Shown here one piece after another: positions 44,799 through 54,485 of a stretch of DNA of 64,000 bases. Made by a program: the position numbers and the translations under genes. The stretch spans positions 1-64,000 of the forward strand of contig JADGJC010000150.1 of NCBI GenBank assembly GCA_027596075.1, in the 5' to 3' direction. How positions within the stretch are numbered: the stretch's first letter is position 1; the number at the start of each line of letters is the position of its first letter. The stretch comes from Rhizophlyctis rosea. Taxonomy: Eukaryota > Chytridiomycota > Chytridiomycetes > Rhizophlyctidales > Rhizophlyctidaceae. The notes under the pieces are model-generated. The model did not search any database and was not told the DNA's origin. It saw only the letters and a program-made list of their open reading frames with translations.

Positions 44799-47700
44799 AT
44801 GGACCCAGCCGATCTGCGGAGGAAACTCCAAACGGGCCACAGGGCGCTGCACACCTCAACAATACAACACATACGGACAGCACTGCTATCCCAGAAACAA
44901 GTAGTCAACTCCGCACAGGCTGACGCTATTACCGCTTTATTATGGGAGGCAGCACTACAACCAATATCAACACCGCCATCTGGCTTGCTGGCCTCCGCAG
45001 CCGCAGACACTTTGATCGCTTTGGTGGCAGCGGGTCGACTGGACTGGCTGCCCACTTTAGACAGACTGCTCGACGGCTTGCCCGCGGCAACAAACCTCAC
45101 CGGCCCAGCCATCGTGCGCGCTGTTGCAGACTTGCTCATCCTCCACTTGAAAACAGTAAATCGCGCCACCGTATCTGACTACGCATCACCCTTCGCGCTT
45201 CGGTCTCCCCGTCCTCACCCATTCATAGTCGCCATCACCTCAAACCCCCACTGCTGGTCGGTCATACACGCGCAACTACCACGAAGCACTGCCGCCAACA
45301 CTACCGCGTCGGGAGATGTAGTCACCTTCAAAATGCACCTCCCGTTCCTAAAGTTTGTGATTTTGGATGACGCGCTGCGGCCGGAACGAGGGAACGGAGT
45401 TCATGTTGGTTCTGTCCTCAGCTGGTTGAGGGGATGGGTGGAAATCAGCTCTGAGTCGGATGCTCTAGCTGCAGGCATAGTGTCGTTGTTCTTGGACTTG
45501 TTGAAGGGGCTGCCAGTGTCATCAGAGGATAGCTCAGGAACCCATGCAGCACTGATTGGACAGACATTATTGTTAGTAAACAAATTGGACCAACCACAAC
45601 GACAGTCTGTCCTCTTCGCCCTCCTAGGACGCATCTGCGACCTGCAACACGCCCAACTCCCTGCCGCAACGGAATTGGAGCTTCTCCGGCTGTATGTCCT
45701 TGACGGTGCATTTGACCTCAGGAACCATTTCACAGCGGCTGTACTATCAACCTGCATGGCCTACCTCCTCCTTCAGGTGTCAGACATGGACATTGAGCGG
45801 GCTGCGCTTTTGGACATCCTGGTGCACGTTGTGAAATCGGCGGAGATTGATGTCGGTCCAATGAATGTCGCACTTCGTTTGTTAGTGTACCCTGTGCTGC
45901 AGACTGTCGGAGAGGCACAAAATGCCAAAATCAGACGGAGAGCATTCGACATCATGGTCATCTTTGAGCGGGCATGTGCGCGGGATCATGTTCCTGATGA
46001 AATTTCTTCAGATGCGGTGGGTTGCATCACCTTACATCGACTCCTGGCGAATGAATAAACTTATGAAGTGTCCCTTGCATAGTTCACACAGTCTACTGCT
46101 GCCGAGGATACTACGGGAGTTTTGCGAGTGCTAATCTCCCATACCACCCACTTGATCAACCATTTCCACACGCCAACGATGCTAACATCAGCCTTCCAAT
46201 CATCCATCCCAAACATCACCACCCTCTTCCTCTCCGCCTACACATTCCACCTCAACCCTTCCACCCGTCGCACCGCCCTCACGACCCTCTCCACCCAGAC
46301 AAAACAAGACCCCCAAACATCCTTCTCCCTCCTCCCCCTCCTGCTCTACACCCTCCGCACAGAACCCGACCCCACAACCCGCCTCCACCTCCTCCACCAA
46401 ACCCTCCCCTCCCTAACCGCATCAGCAGACCCCTACATAACAGCCCGAGTCCTCCGCGTCATCCTCTCAGTCCTCGGCGAATCCGACCGTCCCGCGACGG
46501 CACTCAGCGTCAGCGGCGTGCGCGCCATGGTTGAATTGGTGAAGCATCAGCCGAGGACGTGGCCGCATCTTAAGGGGTGGTTGGCGGGGTGGGCTAAGCA
46601 GAGGAGGTTTGGAAGGGGGGTGAAGGGGAAGAAGGGAGGTGTGGAGGTGAGGGAGGTGGAGTTGGAGGTTGCGGCGACTTTCGCTATTAGGTGGGTAGTT
46701 GGAGGAGGATTGTTCTGTGTGAATGTCGGGATGTGAGACTGACTTTCTTGCAACTTTTCAGGCAGCTATGTGAAACAAGAATAGCAGAATACGGTCAAGA
46801 TGTTTTGCCAATCGCTATTTCACTGCTCCAGACGCCCGATCTGCACGTTTCGAGCACGTGCTACGTATTGGAGTCCATCAACAAGTGCATTTTGGCAAAC
46901 GTGACTGATCCGCGTGCCGGTGAGTTTTGATGTGACGACTTTTGGTCTTGGAGCTTGAAATGTACTCACCAATCAAAACTCCAATAACAACCAGTTTGGA
47001 ACGTATTCATGCGGCAATTCGCCTCAAGCGTTAATGAATCGACGGCACCGGCGGTCATGGTCAAGCTTTGCGAGTATTATGGTTTGGTTGCACTCAAAAG
47101 TGATGGTATGTGGCATCATGCAAAACCCGTTGTGCTCAACAACCAAACACTCAACCGTCCCAAAACCCCACTCCAGGAACGGACGTCTACACCGCCTTCA
47201 TCCCCGAAATCCTGACTCCCCACCTCCTCCCCCTAACAACCCACCCAAACCTCCAAATCCGCAACGCAGCATACACCGCTCTCTCCCACTACCCCGCACC
47301 CGACCTCTACCCGCACATCCCCCTCCCCACCGACCTCGTCTCCCAAATCCTCTCCGACCCGTCCCCAGCACTTGACGTCGCGGATCTGTTGGGCAGTTTG
47401 ATAAGACACGAGTGCAAGCACATGCGGCGGGCGGTGTTTAAGGGGTTGGCGGTTAGTGCTGGTGTTAAGGGTGCAGAATCGAGAGGGGAGGGTCAAGAGG
47501 GTGAGGAGGCGCAGTTTAAGAAGGTTGTCAGGGATGTTGTGGAGGATGTTAAGGGGATTTGGGAGGGTGGGAAGGGGGTTGCGGGGGTTAGAGGTGGATA
47601 TGCGGCGACTGTTCTGTCCTCTTACCCATCGCAACCAACTCAAATCACACTGCCCATTCAAAACACCCCACCCCTCCCTTCCCTCTCCTTCTACCGCCCG

Positions 47701-50700
47701 CTGACAATGGCACTTAGAGATTTGACACCCGTAGACCAACCTGTCCTCCGTGTAGATTCCATACGCCCTTGGCAGGCGTTTTGGGAAACTTCTCTGACAT
47801 CCCTGTATGAGTCGTTACGTACATCTACCTCTGATACAACAACGATTGAGGGACCGGAGGAAACGAGGATGAAGATCTCGTTTGTGGAAGATGTTGTGAC
47901 GAACGTCTTGATCGACCTTCTTCAAACGCGTCTCGCAACGTCCCGTGTACCAGCATTGACATCTAATCTTCTCCTCTGCTCCGCCGGTCTTATACTGGCA
48001 TGCACGTCAACGTCCCTTCCCTCAGCGGCAGACCACGCGACGAGCGTGGTTGATATGCTTTTAGAGAAGTATGAAGGTAATGCAGGAGAAGAAGAAAGCG
48101 ACGACGTCTTATTCGCAGTTTATCTCGGCATCAGTGCCCTAAGTCGGTGTTTACAACCCGGGGACGAAATCCGGGGTGAAAAAATTCTATCCTTCTGTTG
48201 GAAAGGTGTCAGTCGAAAACCCAGCGGAGGTTTAGACTGGTCCCACTTTGCGGCCTCATACGGTATATCCATCGTACTTTCCTCCCTCCCTTCCTCTGCT
48301 GCAACGTCCACAATACCCACAACCATAGCGCGGTTGGCGTCCGACTGTCTAGACCCGACTGTTGCGACGTCGCCTAACGTTGCGCTTGGAGCGGCGATGG
48401 GGTTAGCGAGCGTGTTGGAGTCGTTCAAGGATGGGGGTGTTGAAGTGACGAGTTTTGTTATGGCGAGGGTGAAGGGGTGGGTGGATGTTGTTGAGGGGTT
48501 TGTTGAGCGGGAGGGAGGAGGTGGAGATGTTGGAGAGGGAATTGCGGTGCAGATGGCTGTTTGGGGGTTGGCGGGGGTTGTTGGGTGTGGATGGGGTGGG
48601 GTTGATGTGGAGAGGGTTGAGAAGGGTGTTGCGGGGGTTTTGGGGGTTGTTTCTTCTAAGGTATGTTTTTTTGTGGGTTCTTGTTTCGTTTGGATGGTTG
48701 TATGCGTGTATGGGCGGATGTATCGTTCACACTTACGATATGATTGTGTCAACTCCCCAGCGCGGACATGAACCCATTCACCCGCACGCACTTTCGGCCT
48801 ACACACAAATCCTCCATACCCGACTCCAAGAAAGCGAACTATCAACCCAACTAACCGATCTCCTAACAACCATAACCTCCACCTCAACACCCTCCACAAG
48901 CCGCATCGCCGCCCTCCTCGCCCTCCCACCCCTCCTCGGCATCACAATCTCCACCACCTCCTCACCTTCCTCACACCCCACGCTCCTAAGAAGAGCAATC
49001 GACACCCTCCGCACCATAACACTAAACAGCGAGCCGAAGATCGCGCGTGTGAGCGGATGGGTGCTGGGACGGTTAGTGTCTTCTGCGACTGGTGCAGGGA
49101 GTGGAGGGGCGATGTTTGGGGATGGTGGGGGTGGAGGGAGGAAAGGGAAGGATCCGGTTGGGTATGGGAGGTTGAATGTGGGGAGTAGTTATTTGAGGGG
49201 GGTGTTTGAGGGTGTTGGTGGGGCTTCGGTCGATGTTGGTGAGTTTTTGTGTTTTTTTTTCTTTGGGGGTTGTCGGTTTTGCGGCTTTCTTTTCTGGTGT
49301 GTTAAGGTGAGAAGGCATGCCATTTGGACTTACTAACCTGTTTTGGGCTTTTGGCAAAAAATCACACACAGCCACAATCCTCCTCACATCGCTCCTCAGA
49401 GCGGCGCACCCCCTCCCACCTGTCGACTGGTCCTCCCACATAACCCACATAACATCCCTTCCCTCACCAACACTGCACTCCCTCCTCTTCCGCCTCGCAT
49501 CCCAACAAGCTTCAGCGACATCCTCAAAGTCCCTCACAGATTACTTTGTGTCGGTGTTATCTTCTGTTGATAGTGCTACTGTGCCGGACTGGTTGGTTGA
49601 TTTGGTGGTTGGGGAGGAGGGAGTGGGGAAGTTGTTGGTGTTGGGGGGTGTCGGGAAGGGTGGAGACGGGGAGGGGGGAGTGGCGATTGCTGGGAGTAAA
49701 GTTGTGGAAGTATTTGGAGGGTTGGTGGAGTGGTGTTTTGGTGGGGGTGGGGAGGGTGTTCAGGTATGTTCAGCAGTGACACGCACTTACAACATTCTTT
49801 TGGCATGATTCTTCTTTCCCAACCTTCGATGCGGGTTTTGAAGACTCCTGAAAAATCGACTAAATTCTTCTTTCTACACATGCACAGCGACGCTTCCTAA
49901 ATACCCTACTGCCGCACTTCATCACCCCAGCTGGCACACCCACCGAACTCCCAACAACAACCACCACACTCCGCGAAACGCTCTTGAACGACATCCTAAC
50001 AGCCTACACATCCCTCGCACCCACAACCGCACCCCACATCCTCCGCACCCTAACAACACTCATCACCACCTCCCAAACAACAACCCTCTCCCTCCTTTCC
50101 TCCCTCCCACGTAACGTCTACAACACTCTCTCAAACTCAGAATGGACGCCGAATGCGTTGTGGGTTGTTGGGAGGATGGTTGAGGTTGCTGGTATTGGTG
50201 GTGCTGCGGACGATGGCCGGGCGGAAGGGTGGAAATGGGTAGGAGATAACCTTATCACGGCGTATGGCGTAGCGGATTTGGAAGGTGTTTTGGTGCGGGT
50301 TGTTAGGGAGGTTGTTGGGACGGGTGTGGGGAGGGAGGGTGTTATGGGTGTTTTGGGTGCTGTTTCGGTTTTATGCGGAGGGAGGGGGGATGAGGAGGGG
50401 AAGAAGTTGGTTGTGAGGATGTTGGATGTTTTGCTTGTGCTTTGTGGGGGCGGGACTGCGGGAGGAGTGAGGCGAGAAGCGTTGGAGGATGCGTGGGGGT
50501 TGGGGGTTGGTGGTGTTTGTTCTGTTGTTTGGGGGGGTATTTGTAGCGATCAAGACGGGGTGGTTGAAATTGATGATTCGGGATGGAAGTCTGTTGAAGA
50601 GGAGGTTGTTTTGATTTTGAGTGAGGTTTTGGATGGGGAGGGAGAGGATGCGATTGCGAGGCAGATTATGAAGCGGGTTTTGAGGATTTTGCAGTGTACG

Positions 50701-50841
50701 ACTTGTGAGGGAGGAGGGAGGAGGGGTGGGAGGGTGGTTGTTTCGGAGGGGATGAGGGGGGCGATTGTGGAATTGGTTATGAGGTTGAGGGATGGGGAGG
50801 AGGGTGGGGTTGTAAGGGAGGGGTGGGTTGATATTATTTGA
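44799..50841 (+). CDS. FOCAD/RST1-like HEAT-repeat protein
   Basis: Eight exons (44799-46016, 46092-46690, 46762-46919, 46995-47105, 47177-48660, 48761-49238, 49372-49763, 49888-50841) give 1797 residues, almost exactly the length of animal focadhesin (about 1800). The whole protein is helical, HEAT-like. The N-terminal segment HPFIVAITSNPHCWSVIHAQL corresponds to the HPL..(R)PDCWPVF region of FOCAD, preceded by similar helices with LLWEAALQP. In plants RST1, and in animals FOCAD, link the Ski complex to the cytosolic exosome for mRNA decay. Assignment rests on this motif, the architecture and length; later exons were joined by splice signals and continuous frame. Exon ends in the 3' half are very G/T-rich. 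Confidence 0.75.
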
Positions 50842-51138
50842 GGCGCAGCTGTTGATTGAGTAAAATAAGACAGGTGGTGTTTAAACATTGTGTTTGAGGT
50901 GTTGAGTGCAGTGTAAGTTTTCATCGACCGCGACCCTTCATTTTACATTGAAAACAACACTATCTCAGGATGGATACATGTTTGTAAACAAAGCCTTTTG
51001 CGAAGCATTTATTGAAACGCAAAATTTTTGAGAAGGAACCACAAGTCTATTGAGTGGGTGGTGACTTATTGACTATTCCACTACGGGTTCCATGAACGCA
51101 ATCCGGGGACGTGTATGTATTCAGGTACTCCATTTGTT
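50842..51138. other. Intergenic region between convergent genes
   Basis: Nothing recognised between the FOCAD-like stop and the end of the small secreted protein gene. Confidence 0.4.
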
Positions 51139-51533
51139 TCAACAAGTACCTTGGCGCCACGGGTTGTAGTTGGACCAGTATTGGCATTGCCAGTTTTGCT
51201 GTTTCATGTCAGATATTGAAAATGAGGAGAGATTTTTCGTGAGGGAAAGTGTATGGAAAGGAAAACAAAAAGAAATGGGAAATACAGCGGCGCGATTTGT
51301 GTGAAATTCCAACAACTCCCCCCAATTGGTTTACTTACACAATTATAAGCACCCCAACTTGACCGGGCGGCGTGACATTCTGAATCGTTGTTACATGGGA
51401 TCTGGGAACACCGCCATGCCCAGTCGCCGAATGGATTTGATACTATGCCTGGTGGAATTTGCCACGGTGTGGCTGTGGCGTGGAGTGTGATGGTTGCGAG
51501 GAGGGTTGTGAGGAGGAGGGATTTTGTTGGCAT
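51139..51533 (-). CDS. Small secreted Cys-rich protein, 84 aa
   Basis: Two exons on minus, 51533-51339 and 51198-51139, are joined at GTAAGT..AAACAG in phase 0. A signal peptide (MPTKSLLLTTLLATITLHATA) precedes a mature chain of about 60 residues. It has six cysteines in the pattern C-x4-C-x5-C-x11-C-x4-C-x13-C (last Cys is the C terminus) and many Trp, Asn and Gln. Six Cys in a short secreted chain suggest three disulfides. No family is recognised; an effector-like or antimicrobial role is possible but unproven. The start lies about 10 bases from a T/G homopolymer tract next to an assembly gap, so its promoter is not reliably known. Confidence 0.68.
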
Positions 51534-51544
51534 GGTTGAGGGGG

Positions 51545-51691
51545 TTTTTTTTTGGGGGGGGGGGGGGGGGGCCGGAGTCGAAGTGAGAGTGTCTTTATAT
51601 TTAGGATTTTTGCGCNNNNNNNNNNGCCCCCCCCCCCCCCCCCCCCCCCGCACTCGAACTGAGAGTCTCTTTCTATGTAGGATTGATGCGA
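51545..51691. other. Assembly gap with homopolymers and duplicated flanks
   Basis: A run of 9 T and about 18 G (51545-51571) is followed by about 44 bases, ten N (51616-51625), a run of about 23 C (51627-51649) and then almost the same 42 bases again (51650-51691). The two flanks align closely, with G in the left copy at several places where the right copy has C. This looks like two overlapping contig ends that were not merged. Confidence 0.75.
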
Positions 51692-52516
51692 CTTTGCAGA
51701 ACGGGGATCCGCGAAGCCGGACCGGAAGTTTGCTCGATGGTTCTTATACTCGCTGCCGCCCCCCTCCATTGAATACCACATGAACATGGGCGAGTACTCG
51801 TTGTGTTGAGAAAATTCGAAATTCTCAGTGGGCTTCTGATCCGCGTGCTTCCTTGCGTAAATGCGCAGTCCTTTTTGATACTGGATATGGTGAACGGGAC
51901 AAGAGAAACGGCAGGAACAGCACTTCCCCTTACACTCGCCCTCACACGCGTGTTGGTGGAACCCCACGGCGAGGTCTACCCTCTTGGATTCGGCAATGCC
52001 CGAGGGCTGTCCGGTCGTCAAAGGTGGGTATGAAATGTCGGTTTGTTGACGGCGTGCAAAAAAGAGCGTTCAGATCAGTATGCAAGCGTTCTTCTTCTGA
52101 CGTAGCAATCACATCTGAAACTTCTGAAAGGCTTCTCAAGGGATCCGTCTTTGTAACCCTCACCTTCCGAGTACCTTTAATGCTGGTTCAAACACAAAAC
52201 TCCAATTAGGCCTACCCCTTCGCGACCTGTACACAGATTTATCAGCAGTAGTTGCGCTTGCCTTGCTCTGCTGCTCGCTTGCACCCCAGACCTAAGCTCC
52301 CTCAGCTTTATGCAATAACCTCCCAGAGCTTCGCCGTGGTGTAACCCAAACCGCATTGCTCACGTTGCAATCCAAATTGCACCCAGGCGTTGCTTCGGTC
52401 ATTGGCTACCACTTCCTTCCACTTCCATACCCCATCGCCTTCTTGCTTCCTCCTCCCTAACTTTCCATTACTATAACAAAAATATATATATACAATACTG
52501 TAACACACACCATCAA
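51692..52516. other. Intergenic region upstream of tRNA-Ser
   Basis: No gene found. AT-rich sequence with a short TA repeat (about 52480-52492) lies just before the tRNA. Confidence 0.4.
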
Positions 52517-52616
52517 GACACGATGGCCGAGTGGTTAAGGCGATTGACTAGAAAATTAGCAGAAAATTGAAATCAATTGGGATCTTCCCGCGCAGGTTCG
52601 AATCCTGCTCGTGTCG
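52517..52616 (+). tRNA. tRNA-Ser(AGA) with 18-nt intron
   Basis: The acceptor stem GACACGA pairs with TCGTGTC, with discriminator G. The D arm is GGCCGAGTGGTTAAGGC. Anticodon stem ATTGA pairs with TCAAT, and the loop CTAGAAA holds anticodon AGA. An 18-nt intron sits after position 37. A long variable arm (GGGATCTTCCC) marks a class II tRNA, and the T arm contains GGTTCGAATCC. Mature length 82 nt, as expected for tRNA-Ser. It decodes UCU/UCC/UCA (A34 to inosine). Confidence 0.93.
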
Positions 52617-52969
52617 CTGCCAACTTCTGTTGAACTTCTTTTTTGGAGATTGTTTAATATCTGTTCCCTTGCCGGTGTTCACGAACACTGGCCAAGTGCG
52701 CAACGTCACCGGAAGCCATCCGACTTGTACTTAACAAGCTATTGGCCACTAGGGCTCGACCTATGGACGCCGTCGACTCTATTTGATAAGTCTGGTTCAA
52801 GCTGCTGCATCCCATATGCTCAAACATTCCATTTGCACTGCCGCTGAATCCAGCAGACGCTATCCCTTAGCCGTAAGCCTTTTCCAAGTCATCAACTACA
52901 GCACATTGTGATAATCGAGAAATTCAAAACCCAGTCACTATTTTCTAAAGCACATTCAACTACCAAATC
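52617..52969. other. Intergenic region
   Basis: About 350 bases after the tRNA; nothing recognised. Confidence 0.4.
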
Positions 52970-53644
52970 CTACTCCTTCTCAACACCATCCACCATCCCT
53001 TTAATCAGTGCCGTGTAAATGGCTTCATACCCGGCTTCCACTTGACTCTTCACCAACCCAATCAACATCCGATTTGCATCTATATGCACAGTCTGCACAA
53101 TCTCATAACTCCCCTCAGAAATCTCCCGGATCTCCCACTTTGTTTCCATCACAACGCTCAAGGGGCTTTTAACCCGAACCCACAGGCCGGTGGCGGTATC
53201 GACCAACTCTTCCGTGCTGACTATACTGGAGGAATAAACGGGGTTGGGCACATTGTCTGTGACTTCGTAGAGGTGGACCGGGGCTGTGATATCAACTGGG
53301 ATGATGTGGGCAGGTATGGAATGTGCTGTTCGCCAATCCAATGTTGAGGGTGCAGGAAGCTGCTTATAGGAAACTAAATGGGGATCCGCATGGATGAAGA
53401 CATCATGATTGTGGAGGACTGATATGCAGGTTTCCTTTGTTGGTCCGGGCGGGATGGGAGCGGCGTGCGTCAGGTCGACGGTGGTGGTAAACACTGTGGA
53501 TTATTAAGGTTAGCTGGTAGTGACGGTTGTTGGCCTTGGACGCTCAAAACTCGGATATGAAGTGCGCAATTTTCAACAACGAGGATTGTAGCCGCTTTGG
53601 GCAATTGATGGTGGCATCATACAAAGACAAGACTTACAAGGCAT
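52970..53644 (-). CDS. SRPBCC/DUF7053-like small protein
   Basis: Resembles small fungal proteins of the START/SRPBCC lipid-binding fold group (DUF7053-like). The evidence is the beginning FTTTVDLTHAAPIPPGPTKE with a following HNHDVFIHADPHLVSYKQL, and a final helix. It has 176 residues. No ATG opens the main exon (53493-52970); a 7-base first exon, ATGCCTT at 53644-53638, joined by GTAAGT..CCACAG, supplies the start and keeps the frame. This start matches family members that begin only a few residues before the same strand. No signal or membrane segment. Ligand unknown. Confidence 0.62.
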
Positions 53645-54485
53645 AGCGCTCAGACTCGTCAGGAGCAGATGAGAAACAGCCGAAGCGAAATGCGACGTGA
53701 TGTAGGGAGAATAGTACAAACTCAGCACCTATCTGCCCACTACGAGTTTCACTGGTCGCGTGTCTGAATCGTGCAGGACAAACTTGCCAAACTTTGTCTA
53801 CGTTTATACGGAACTTCAAAGTGTGGGGAATCGAAACCCTGTGATAGGTAATATGCAGGCAACCTTCTTTACGTCAACAAACGCGGAGCTTCCACGTGGT
53901 TTCGCCAAATGGAACCTGAGACTTGTTGACATTTTCCCAAACTAGTGGACCCACTGCGACTGTGAAGTGCACGATGTTCCACCATATATCTATCCAACTG
54001 AGGCGCTGCAACCGTTTGCGAGAAAGAGATGTGGTAGATGAACTTGAGCTTGTACATGTAACATGAAAGCGATGTCCCAGTGTTCCTGGGTGCTCCTGGG
54101 AGCCCGGTTTATCACTGTGCCTTTGTGGCGCAAACCATCGGACGGTTTTGCCACCAGTAACGTCCAATGAACCATGAAAATTGACGACCCTTCCATGGCA
54201 GTCCGATGTAGCCGAAATCCGATAGCTACCTTCCTTGCGGATTGAGGTGAACATTGGTAATTGCGGCTTCACGGTGGCATTCGATTGATTTTTGATGGAC
54301 AAACCAATCGTGCTCTCATCACACTCATCACTCCACGTCCACCATCCTCATCCCCCATTCCATCCACAAACAACAATTACAATCAAATCGCAAGACATAT
54401 TTACAAAGCAAAAAAATCGCACAAACACAACTATCTACCTACAACCTACCCAACCACCTACCCAACCTCCGACCTGACCTCCAAC
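53645..54485. other. Intergenic region with one doubtful open frame
   Basis: A minus-strand frame of 142 codons (54302-53874) has a Ser-rich patch but no domain, signal or membrane helix. It is probably not a gene, although a small orphan cannot be excluded. A CCTACC-type repeat occupies 54420-54490. Confidence 0.35.

Noticed and set aside
47233..47739. Minus-strand open frames inside the FOCAD-like gene
   Set aside because: They are shadows of strongly skewed coding sequence on the plus strand, with low-complexity products.
51545..51691. Homopolymer G and C runs as a telomere-like or quadruplex element
   Set aside because: The runs sit beside N bases with duplicated flanks and look like sequencing or scaffolding artefact.
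53874..54302. 142-codon minus-strand frame downstream of SMC1
   Set aside because: No recognisable feature and within an intergenic interval; kept only as a doubtful frame.
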